64,000 bases of DNA from Mytilus edulis (lineage: Eukaryota; Mollusca; Bivalvia; Mytilida; Mytilidae): contig NC_092344.1 in the NCBI RefSeq assembly GCF_963676685.1, forward strand, positions 49,684,830 to 49,748,829, read 5' to 3'. Positions 1 to 10,316 of this stretch are shown here, in pieces. A model generated the notes under the pieces. It was not told the origin of the DNA. It searched no databases and saw only the letters and a list, made by a program, of their open reading frames with translations. The position numbers were made by a program, and so were the translations under genes. The number at the start of each line of letters is the position of its first letter. The stretch's first letter is position 1.

Positions 1-68
1 AATGCAATATTTTATTGTATAAAAAATATAAATAATATTTCAAAGTCTGGATTTTGGTGATGGGCTTT

Positions 69-1173
69 TCATCCTGTGTATCCTTTAGACGGTCTCCTTC
101 TACAAATCATGTGACAATTAACAGTGGCACAGTATTTGCTCGTTGGACAATCGCCGTCACTAAAACAGTCTTTTTTGCAATCAGTTTTTCCTCCTAGTAC
201 TGACTGAAAAACGACTCCTGAACCAGAAGTACGACCTGATCCACTGCGTCTGGAATCAACATTATCTAGTCCAACTCGTCCGGAGCTGATTGCATCAAGA
301 ATATCAGAACCTGAATGACCAGACACTCCACGGCCACTATCTATGGTTTCCAAACGAGAACTGCGAGAGAGATCAAAATTTCTAGCCAGACCAGATGTAC
401 CAATTCTGCTACCAGATGATATATGACCATCATTACTTGAAACACTGGTCAATCCAGATGATGAACTTCTAGAAGAAATGTCGACACAGTAACTGCTACA
501 GCCATCATGTACACATTTATGTCCTGAACGACATAACTTGTCATCTCCACACCCATAATGACAATTACTGATACTGTCATCGTCAGATAAAGCACGAGAG
601 AAACCAGCTTGAGAGCCTCTTGATACAGAGACCCTTCCTCCAACAGAACCACCAGACAATCCTATACTAGCTGAAGAACCATGTGATAAAAATTCATTGC
701 CTATTCCATGAGATGTTCCACCTGCTCTTGACCCTGTTCGTCTATTTGCATCAATGACGTCCAATACAGAAAGAGATCCACCACCACGACGGCCGTTTAT
801 GTTTCTTCCAACTATGTTTTCGACAAGCAAAACCTTTTCCACTCCATGTCTATCTAATGCATGTTTTTCCGTTGGTGCATAGACTGTAATATAAATATCT
901 GACATTTTATATAACTTTCACAAATCAAGTAATACAAAAACTATGAAAATTAAAAATATGTTGATGTAAGTAAATCACCTTCTTCAGGACTGAAATTATA
1001 CCTTTTTGATGATTTGTTATAGTAAGGCATTTATATTTTTGTATATTAACACCCTAAACACTTCTGTTAAAACAGTTTGTAAACTTGCAGAAAGCAAATT
1101 GAATAGTTTACTTACCGGCGACTGTTATTGTGGACAATGCCATCAAAAAGAAAAAGGTCTGGAATATCATCAT
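69..1173 (-). CDS. Family copy A: secreted two-module six-Cys protein
   Basis: Two coding exons on the minus strand: 1173-1116 (58 nt) and 883-69. The donor reads GCCG|GTAAG and the acceptor TTACAG|TCTATG, giving a phase-1 intron and a 290-residue precursor. Exon 1 codes a signal peptide starting MMIFQTFFFLMAL and ending TVA, so the protein should be secreted. The mature N-terminus (VYAPTEKHALDRHGVEKVLL) is the most conserved part of the family. A Ser/Gly/Arg-rich linker follows, then six-cysteine modules at about residues 127-152 and 255-280, both C-X3-C-X5-C-X5-C-X4-C-X3-C. The basic cluster NINRRR of other copies is NINGRR here. A poly(A) signal AATAAA lies at 16-11. The frame is open throughout. 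The ATG at 905, in frame with exon 2, lies inside the intron just before the acceptor and is probably not the start. Function is unknown; a secreted matrix, defence or inhibitor role is speculative. Confidence 0.8.
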
Positions 1174-1537
1174 CTTTAGAAATTCTGAAAAAAATCAACA
1201 GAATTAATATCATAAGTTACTGGAATAAAGATGTGTATGTGTCTCTTGTATTTCAATTGTTATGCAATGCATTCACACTTTTTGATAAACCATTCTTAAT
1301 TAAGTTATTGAAGAATGATTTTTCTTACAAGTTCAATGTTTCCTTTGCTATCACTGAAATTACATGTTTTACTAAACAGAAATAATAATTAGTATTTGAT
1401 AATTTGTACCTTTTACTATGATTTTCTATTTCTTCAATGAATTATTTCTTGTTTATTTTTGTCAAAGTTGCATAATTGGTGTTTTGTTTATCTAAAATAT
1501 TTTTATAATATTTACGTTTGTTTAAATAATTTCTTAC

Positions 1538-1670
1538 CTTTCTTAAAAGCAGTCGTAATAGTATATGATAAATACTGCTTCAGAATTGTTCTTTTATACC
1601 ATTTTGGTTATTTTTCTTTTAATTGACATACACACAAGGAAGTGTGTAACTGAACCGCAAATGATGAATT
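1538..1670 (-). promoter_or_regulatory. Promoter and noncoding first exon of copy A
   Basis: TATAAAAG is at 1598-1591, and the family-conserved upstream block (reading TTCATCATTTGCGGTT) ends near 1653. A short noncoding exon starts about 30 bases after the TATA box and ends at 1538 with donor AAG|GTAAGAAA. The same arrangement, in the same order and spacing, occurs before copies B-F. Further upstream (about 1769-1750) is a conserved TGACCCTGAG segment containing a nuclear-receptor-like half site. The transcription start itself is inferred from TATA spacing. Confidence 0.65.
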
Positions 1671-4191
1671 AATTATTGTTTTTAACTTTTAAATGTCACT
1701 CCGTCATATTTTGTGTAGTTTTGGATTATGCTGATCTTAAGAAAAAAAGTGTGCTCAGGGTCATTTTGTTTTCTCCCTACAACAAACAAACTTGTCATGA
1801 TGTCATACTACATGTAGTTATTGCGAAATATCGTTCTGACTTACTTACAATATGGTTAAGTATTCATGTTATTAATTTAGTTGTAATCAAAGACTTGTAC
1901 TGTCTATAAATTAACCGAACGCATTGTATAACCTCATGGCTTTGATTTTTTTTCTCCGTTTAATTGAAATAACTTGAAAACCACTGCCTGAAATGATGTT
2001 GGAAACACAACATTTATTAAGACGTATCTGATTTTACAAAGCTTGAGCTTATGCTTACAAAAAGGACGAGAACTATCATCATTAAAAACCAAACTATAGA
2101 ACTATTTTAAAAAATCAATTCACATATATCTTGTATATCATCTCTTCATACTCCGTTATCAATTGTAATTTTACATTAAGATTGTTACCGTCAATCTTAA
2201 AATTGTAAAGGAATTAACATCACAGTGTTAGGCTCTAAGTTACAAAACATTAATACTCATAAGTGTTGTTTATATATAATCTACATATAAATCAAGTCTT
2301 GAATATTTTGAATTTCGCAATATCTTTTGGGTGTTGGATAACTTTTGGCTATTGGATAACTTATGGCTGTTGGATAACTTTTTGTTACTTGATAGAATGG
2401 TCACTTCTTTTTATGTTTATTTTACCTACAGAGAGTGAAAAATAACGCAACTCGTCAAAAATTAAAAAAAAAACACCGAAAGGACAACAGTATACAAAAC
2501 AAAATCTAGAAAACTATTCAAATTGCAACACCAACCCCGTCATACCCGGAATATAGTATTATGGACTTTGTCCGATACATTAGCTACACTGATTGCTAGG
2601 ATAATAATCTCAGGTGAACATTACTCTAACTAATCTCAGTAGATTAAAAATAAACCAAATTATGACTAAAAAAATGCTTGCACTTGATTCTAGTTGTTCT
2701 ATTGCATGTATTGAAAGATGATTGACCTTTTTTTAATATAGAAAAAATACAAACAAATATACGTTATATAAGAAAATGAAACTAAAAATAGTTGAAATAT
2801 AAATACTCCTATATAAACGTCGATTTGAAATAATAAATAACTATTACATTTCTATATCTATATTATATATCTAAGATTATGAAATTACTTTAGACCTGGT
2901 TCAACTTTCTTGTTTAGTACTACAAATAACTGTTTAAAACACCTTATACATCTTTAGTATGCAAATTGTCTGTTTTACACTGATTAGAAAAGAACGCCAG
3001 GCTAACAAATATGGAATACACAAAACTGTTGCATAAAAGATTTATAGTGCATTCCATGTTTTTAATGTTACTTTAAAAGAAATTTTAAATCAATATTCAT
3101 ACAGGTAGGTAAAGGTGTAATAGCACCAGATCATGGTATGTCACATCCGGTTGTATATTCCCTTGAATTTGACAGTTGTAGGTAATTAATCCTACATTTT
3201 ATTGCAGTAAAACATTTCTGTGTCATAACCATATATCTTGGGTATTAAAGCATCATTATTTTTTTTTATTTGGGGTTTCTATAAAATATTTTGTAATCTT
3301 GAGGTTGGTTACATGGTTCCTAAACCTTGTACACAGGTTAGATAAGTGGAAAAACTTAATTGGATAACTTCCAGTGATGGTACTTATCTTATATGCAAAT
3401 AAAATGTTATGTGAATTTTTTTCTATAGTTCAGGACAGGATACAACTTCACTTATGCCAAGTGTTTCTTTATTTGAAACAAAGATAAATTCTGCACATTT
3501 TTTGAAAAGTGCGTAAGAAAGACTAATAGGGGAAAATCAATGGTGGTATTACACCTAAAACAACGAAATCATGTGATAGTTTTATTTGAATTCTTGGAAG
3601 TGTTATTGCAAATCAAAGTACATATTTAGGTTTAGCATCTTGCTCAAAGAAGATTTTTTTTCATTTTAAACTTTTTTCTGGCTGGGCTTTGTCTTTATTC
3701 ATATGAAGCAGACTTCAAGCATTCTCTTCTCAAGAAAATTGTAAAGATATAAGAACTACCTTTAACTTCAGATTCGATAATGCAAAGTTTTGTTTTCCTG
3801 TCTTTCATGTTTGCTAATGTGCTTTGTTACATCATATTTTGTGCTTATATATAACATGTTTGCTTGTTTCTATAGTGATTAATATTATGACACAATGTTT
3901 ACTGCTGTACTCCTTTTTCTGAAATTTTTACCTATGTCTCTTTGGTTTGTTCAGGTTTAGCTAGCTATGCATAAGAAAATGCTTGTACCAAGTCAGGAAT
4001 AAACCATTTGATATCCATTTGTTTGATGTGTACATGTATGAGCTTTTGATTTTTCCATGGGATTAGGGATTTAAGAGACGTTTTGTCCGCCTGAAAAAAT
4101 AAATTTAACACAAAAATATTAATATGGTACGAAAGATCAAGGTATTTTAAATCTCAAAATTTAAGTCAAGATGAAAGATAACACTACAAAA
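1671..4191. other. A-B intergenic region, duplicated at D-E
   Basis: No gene seen. Most of this stretch is matched in inverse orientation upstream of E (about 31600-33320) and, for 3940-4190, beyond D (about 29540-29800). Open frames here (for example 1676-1909) are matched by similarly broken frames in the duplicate and have no recognisable domain. At 2320-2390 a motif of about 19 bases containing TTGGATAACTT is repeated three to four times, whereas the E-side copy near 32640 has about one. Confidence 0.6.
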
Positions 4192-5919
4192 GTCTAAAAG
4201 TCTGAAAAGACCAGTTTTTGTCTTGATTTGCATGAACTTTTACTCGACATTCTCCAAAAGTATGACTTGAGTCTTAATTTTTCTTGACAAATTCTCATTT
4301 ATATCAAGTTTGTATGAAAATTACTTGACATATTCTTGACATTCTGAATATGGTCTTAAAATTTCTTGACAATTTCTTGACATTTAAATACTGTCTTGAA
4401 ATTTCTCAACATGTTCTCGACATTCTTATTTTTTCTCAGTATGTCTTGACATATTCTGAACATTTTGAATTGTGTCTTAAATTTACTTGACAGTTCTGAG
4501 TTTAAATCTAATGTTTAAAATAATTTAAATTTGGATGTGTTGATATAAAACAATTTAAAATTGAGTTTTTAAATAATTACAAATTTTGATTCCTAAAGTT
4601 TATAAATTAAATGATTAAAACCGATCATACTGTAGACATATTTCATTCTACATTCATAATATTAAATATTTATATGGTAAGAAATTATTGCACCAAAATG
4701 TGGTTTATATATTAATAGCAAATTATGATGATATACAAATCATTCATTTAACAGAAGAAAAATTGTGTAATGTCATCTGTTGGAATATATTTTAAGTATT
4801 ACACATGGACAGGATGTTCCCCATAAAATTAAGCTATTCCACACCCCCAGAGTACACACAACTGTCAAATAGAAATTACTGCTTTACCTGTAATAAGCCA
4901 TACAAATTATCAATTGACCGACCATGCCACTACAATTTAAAAAGTTTGTTCATAGACGAAAAGGAAACTCATCATTTTGATGAAAAAAAATGAATTTAAA
5001 ATTGAATATTTCCCAAAGATTAAAAGAAAAGTATTATCTACCCCAGGAATAATAAAAATGTATTTATAATGGGTCCATTTTCTATAGAAATCATTGGTCT
5101 TATGAAATGGATCCCAAAAGATGAATTTTGGGGTCCAAAAGAGACGCATGGTCACATTTTAAAACTGCCTTATAGACACCTATTTTAGTCAAGCAAATTT
5201 GACTGGCAGTTTTGCGAATGGCAAAAATCTAAATGCTGTTTGTCAGCAACTTCAACTTATATTCCAAGTGAAAACAATTAATTAAACGTTTAATCAAAAT
5301 TAATCAAAATCAAAGTACATGGGGGATTATTCAGGGTATTCCAACTAAGTTGCACCAAAAGGGTATCTTACTACACAAAATTAATCCTTGATTCTTCAAA
5401 GTTTAGTTTAGCCATAATAAGTTTATAACAGCAAAAGAATGTCACAAACAGTGCAGAATAAGTCTGTTCACATTTTTAGGCGAAATTTATACTGTTGAGA
5501 TAGTGTCAAGACATATTTAAGACTGTCAAGAATGTGTCGAGACATATTCAGACATTATTTAGAATGTCAAGAATATGTCAAGACATATTCAGACATTATT
5601 TAGAATGTCAAGAATATGTAAAGACATATTCAGACATTATTAAGAATGTCAAGAATATGTCAAGACAGATCGAGACAAATTTAAGACAGTCAAGAATAAT
5701 CCAGACTCTTATCAGATGAGACAGGAAGTGTCGAGAAATTTTAAGACAATGTTCATACTGTCAAGACACTTGTCAAGAAAAATCAAGAACCTTATGAGAA
5801 AAATTCATAAAATGTCAAGATTTTTATAAAATTATTAAGACAAATCAAGAATGTCGAGTAAAAATTCATGCAAATTCAGACAAAAACTGGTCTTTTCATA
5901 CTTTTTGACTTTTGTAGTG
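4192..5919. mobile_element. CACTA (EnSpm)-like non-autonomous DNA transposon
   Basis: The element begins CACTACAAAAGTC and ends with the inverse GACTTTTGTAGTG. Inverted similarity continues inward past CTGAAAAGACCAGTTTTTGT. It is flanked by TAA on both sides (4189-4191 and 5920-5922), a 3-bp target duplication as expected for EnSpm/CACTA. The subterminal regions (4260-4500 and 5500-5870) are dense with oppositely oriented variants of TCTTGACA/TGTCAAGA, typical of transposase-binding arrays in this superfamily. No transposase frame was recognised inside. The paralogous positions upstream of D (29564-29566) and C (20074-20076) carry a single TAA and no element. Confidence 0.8.
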
Positions 5920-6524
5920 TAAGTGTCTGAAATTTTACATTCAGCACAAATGTCGACAGGCAACGAAACAATAAATATTCTTTTTTTTTATTATTCCAAG
6001 ATAAAGCTGACGGTGCCAACATTTGACTTAACTTTGTTTGAATTCTTAGTTTTCCATTTTATAAAATTTGTAACTTGTATTTAATAGAGTCCAGTTTATT
6101 TAATACTAGTAAACCATATTCAGACAAATCGCTAGTATTGCCTATAATTCTAAAGTCCTAAAAACAACTTAGAAGAATTATCCAAAGTCAACTAGATAAC
6201 CTTTAAGCAGTGGTTTTCCAAGCAATTCAAAAATAATAAGATCGTCTAAAAGGAAATAAAAGACTTCAGTTTATTATTTTTTCATATTGTAGAAGTCTCT
6301 GGTTACTACCAAATATACCATGAATTATTTTGAAAACATTAATAATAGGTCAGAACAATATTTCATAACAGGTACTAGTATTATGACGTAATGAAAACTA
6401 TGTGTATTGTAGGAGGAAACAAAGTGTGTCATTGACCTTGAGAATATTTCTTTATATTTACATATATTGAAGTTCCTTAGTACTACGACAGTGTGACATT
6501 AAAAGTGCAACTTTATTCAACGAC
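5920..6524 (+). other. Distal upstream region of copy B
   Basis: No gene. The sequence is shared in inverse orientation with the upstream regions of C (about 19560-20080) and D (about 28970-29560). It includes the conserved segment with GTGTCATTGACCTTGAGAA near 6425-6445. Confidence 0.6.
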
Positions 6525-6658
6525 TTCATCATTTGCGGTTTACTTTAAACTTTCCTTGTGTACATGTGTAGTGTCAATAATATAATTGAAAACAGTATAA
6601 AAGAACGAAGAAGTAAAACATTATTCATTAGAATTAATTCCAATAACTTCAAACAAAG
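6525..6658 (+). promoter_or_regulatory. Promoter and noncoding first exon of copy B
   Basis: The conserved block TTCATCATTTGCGGTT is at 6525-6540, a CTTCCTTGTGT-like segment follows, and TATAAAAG is at 6596-6603. The noncoding exon runs from about 6627 to 6658 and ends CAAAG|GTAAG. The arrangement matches that before the other family copies. Confidence 0.7.
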
Positions 6659-7294
6659 GTAAGAAATTATTAAAGAGTAATCATAGCTAATTGGTATAAA
6701 CAAATATGAAAGACATACAAATCATAAATAATTCAATAGTTACAAAGATAATAAATATGTCGTTCAGGATTTAGTAAAAATGAATTTACAAAGTTTAAAG
6801 CGTTGTGCATTCTTTTATGTATTGGTTTTAGTAATTATAAGGTAAATACAGTAGTAACATACTGCTTCAGAATATATCTTTTTTTTATAACTGATGTTTA
6901 CTGAGATTTAAAAAAAAAGAATCAATTAGAGTGTTAAAAAAAAAGAGAGATTTAAAATCCATCGGGAATTTTAATGCGGAATGAAATAATTATTTGAGAT
7001 ATTCAAGTTATTAATCGTTTGAAGTAATGTTTATTTCTAATGATTAAATACTGTAAAAGTAAATGTATATCTTTTTCTTATTCTTGACAATCAATGTAAG
7101 TTATGCAAGTTCCGTTTTCTGCATTTGTTAATTCGTGAATAAACATCCTATGTATCTTTCTAATTTGTGATGTGAAATCATATTGCATTGATAGATTGAA
7201 AATTTATTTTCACTATTTACATAATTCGTATTAAATTATTTGAACTGCTATTTTGTAAGTAAGGATATTTTTCCTCTAATTTTCAGACTTAGAA

Positions 7295-8344
7295 ATGATG
7301 AGATTCCAGACCATTTTCGTTTTGATAGCATTGACAACAATAACAGTAGCCGGTAAGAAAAATGTTCAATGTGTTTTTCTCGAAATTTATAAACTGTAAA
7401 AAATAAAAGTGTTTTCAGTGTGTAGATAACATTTGAATATCCTACCACTGAATGTTCATTAAAACAGCTGACATTTCCAAAACCGAACAGTCTCTGCAAT
7501 TGCTAACAACAACGTCCCTTTGCCTAGAGTGTGTAATTGTTTTTATTAACGATAATACCTCATATTATTGTATTGTTAAATAAAAGATAATTCACCAGTA
7601 TTTTTTTTCTCCAATTAATCAATTCATGAATTTCACATCACTTGTCAGATATTCAATTTTACAGTATATGCACCCTCGGATAAGCATGCATTAGATAGAC
7701 ATGGAGTGGAGAAGGTTTTACTGGTCGAAAACACAGTTGGTAGAAACATAAACAGGCGTCGTGGTGAGGGATCTCTTTCTGTACTGGATGTTATTGATGC
7801 AAATAGACGAGTAGGGTCAAGAGGAGTTGGAACATCTCATGGAATAGGCAGTGAATTTTTTACTCACGGGTCATCTTCCGGTAGAGGATTGTCTGGGTCT
7901 TCTGTTGGAGGCAGGAACTCTGTAATCATTAGAGGCTCTTCAACTGGTTTGTCTCGTGGTTTATCTGACGATGATGATCATTTCACCTCTGGCAGCCGAA
8001 TTGGTTCATCTGGTCTAGTTAGAAATGTGGATCTGTCTAGAAATTCTCATTTGGAAACTATTGGTAGTGGCCGTGGAGTGTCTGGTCATTCAGGTGCAGA
8101 TATTATTGACGCAATCAGTTCTAGACGAGGTGGGCGTGTTGTCCTGGACACTGTGTCTGCCAGACGAAGTGGATCAGCCCGTACTTCTGGTTCAGGATTT
8201 GTTTCTCAATCTGTGGTAGGAGGAAAAACTAATTGCAAAAGTGACTGTTTTAGTGATGGAGATTGTCCAAAAAACAGATACTGTGCCACTGTTAATTGTC
8301 ACAGGATTTGTAGAAGAAGACTGTCTAATGGATACTCACCATGA
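7295..8344 (+). CDS. Family copy B: secreted one-module six-Cys protein
   Basis: Coding exons 7295-7352 and 7665-8344 give a 245-residue precursor. The acceptor before exon 1 is TTTTCAG (7281-7286). The donor is GCCG|GTAAG and the exon-2 acceptor TTTTACAG|TATATG, phase 1. Exon 1 codes signal peptide MMRFQTIFVLIALTTITVA, identical to that of copy D. The mature protein has VYAPSDKHALDRHG, a basic NINRRR site that could be cut by a furin-like protease, and a Ser/Gly/Arg-rich linker. It carries a single six-Cys module at about residues 210-235. Compared with A and E it lacks the central module and its linker (about 48 residues). The poly(A) signal AATAAA is at 8397-8402. Fully open, so probably functional; function not recognised. 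Confidence 0.82.
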
Positions 8345-8402
8345 AAAGCCTATCACCGAAATCCATACTTTGAACACTTTTTGATATCTTTTTTAAAATA
8401 AA

Positions 8403-10290
8403 ATATTGCATTCAGTTTTTGTTATTGTATAAAATTTTCGTTATTTCATCAAAAAAATCAAAAGTCATTCGTTAAATCAAACTAATCAGAAAGAATATAA
8501 CTACATACAGACATAAATACGGATATGAATAAAGATAACAAAAGCATACAGCAATTGACAAAAATGTGCGGTGATTTGTTTAAATTACAGTAACTCGTAA
8601 CACATAAAAGATATAACATAAACAATAATAAAACACTTTTTTCGCCAAAGAAAAGACAATTCCTTGTTAAGTTCTACATTTATTTGAATTCTAAAAATAA
8701 CTAGAACAAATCGTCAGAATGTTTATGCTGGATACTACAAAACGGAAAACTAACGATTTTTTTTTACAAAAACAGATTAATCGAAATATATTTGCAGATG
8801 CATCTTTCATTATAAAAAGATGTATACATGAGAGCTGAATTATAACATAAAAAGTATAAGGATATATTTTAATAGCGAAAACTGTTTACTTCGGGAAATA
8901 ATTTGTTTATTTGTTAGTTGTTGCTGGCGTAAAAGAAAAAAAGCAACTGAAAAAAACTTGAAATTTTGTATCAAATTTAACCAACAACTTTAATTTACAA
9001 ACCGATTAATTATTAGAAAATAGTTATTAGATTTAAATTAAAGGTAATAAATAATTATACATTTAAACTCTTTGAAACAAAACACAAGTCAAAAATAAAA
9101 CTACATTTTGTATATTAGTTGAACAAACTAAATGTAAACACTTAAAATTAAATACATGTATATGTTTGGTAACAACAATATATGTTTGAGGGAGCTGAAG
9201 TCGAAGTGTCATGGTTTCATACTTAAAAGTTCAAAGGCTAATCTCGTGCATCTTTCATATAAATACTGAGTAATTCAATTATTTTATTTTATTACTGCAA
9301 ATAACATACGTGTGAATATGAGCAAGAGAAGAAATTTGAGTTTTACTTATGCAAATCTACAGGGCCCAGTGTCACCCTAAATATCAAAAAGAAGATGTGA
9401 TATGATTGCTGTATTTGGCACAACTTTTTGGAATTTTGGGTCCTCAATGCTCTTCAACTTTGTATTTGTTTGGCTTTTTAACTATTTTGATCTGAGCATC
9501 ACTGATGAGTCTTATGTAGACGAAACGCGCGTCTGGCATATAAAATTATAATCCTGGTATTCCAATGAGACAACTCTCCACAAGAGACCGGAAATAAAAT
9601 CACTAATACAATATAATATTTATATCAAAACGCATCAAATAATAAGGAAAAAATAAGGAAAAAAAATTGATAGAAATTTGTGTTAAAATCGTTTTGTTAT
9701 CACAAGTTGTGAAAATTTTAACAAAAAAAATTTACTTATTCAATAAAATAATTGAAAAATATTCTGAGCAAAAAGAATCATAAAAACATATTATAATTAT
9801 TCTATAGAATCTCCCTCTTTTTTAATTGGATACACTCACTTTTTAAAAAATCTTTTTAATATTTTGAAATACCACAAAACATGAAAAAAATATGAGTTAA
9901 TTCTGGTTTTCAACTGCTAAAATACTTAATAAACTTACTAAATTTGAAGATCTAGATTTGTCAAATGAATGTATATTTATACATGTAATATTTGAAATAT
10001 ATTTAAGAAACGATTTTATATCAAGAATAAATCACTAAATATGCATAAATTTCAGGGTTCACATATTTCCTAATATTATGTTCGGCAATAGAATGAATAA
10101 TCATCATCAGATTTCCGGAACAAAGATTAATGCCTTGAAATTTAAGGCAATAACTTAATGCCTAGGCGTTAGCCTAGGATTTATGCTTAATGCCTAATTT
10201 CACTTTTGCCGCTAACATATATAAATGTTGAAATGGATTTACATTGTTAAAACTTTTTTATCATCTCTAAATAACAATCGAGCTTTGTTT
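8403..10290. other. Downstream of B: shared 3' flank and repeats
   Basis: No gene. The part at about 8400-8900 is homologous to 41910-42500 (same orientation) and, inverted, to the downstream flanks of C (17200-17640) and D (26700-27130). One SINE-like repeat lies at 9411-9561. The part at 10120-10200 has short mirrored GCCTAGG motifs. Nothing else recognised. Confidence 0.6.
9411..9561 (-). repeat. SINE-like repeat, CGCGCGT family
   Basis: Member of a dispersed family recognised by the core GACGAAACGCGCGTCTGGC next to ACTGATGAGTCTTATGTAGA. It ends in a conserved tail containing CCAAAAAGTTGTGCC read in the opposite sense. Further members are listed at 33897, 37744, 37970, 41988, 51767, 55557 and 60155. 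Confidence 0.75.
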
Positions 10291-10316
10291 TTTATTAGAA
10301 AACACTCTATAACATC

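Noticed and set aside
884-905. ATG just upstream of exon 2 (MSDIYIT) as a translation start in A, E, F and G
   Set aside because: The following TTACAG is a splice acceptor, and a signal-peptide exon with matching phase exists upstream; B, C and D lack this ATG.
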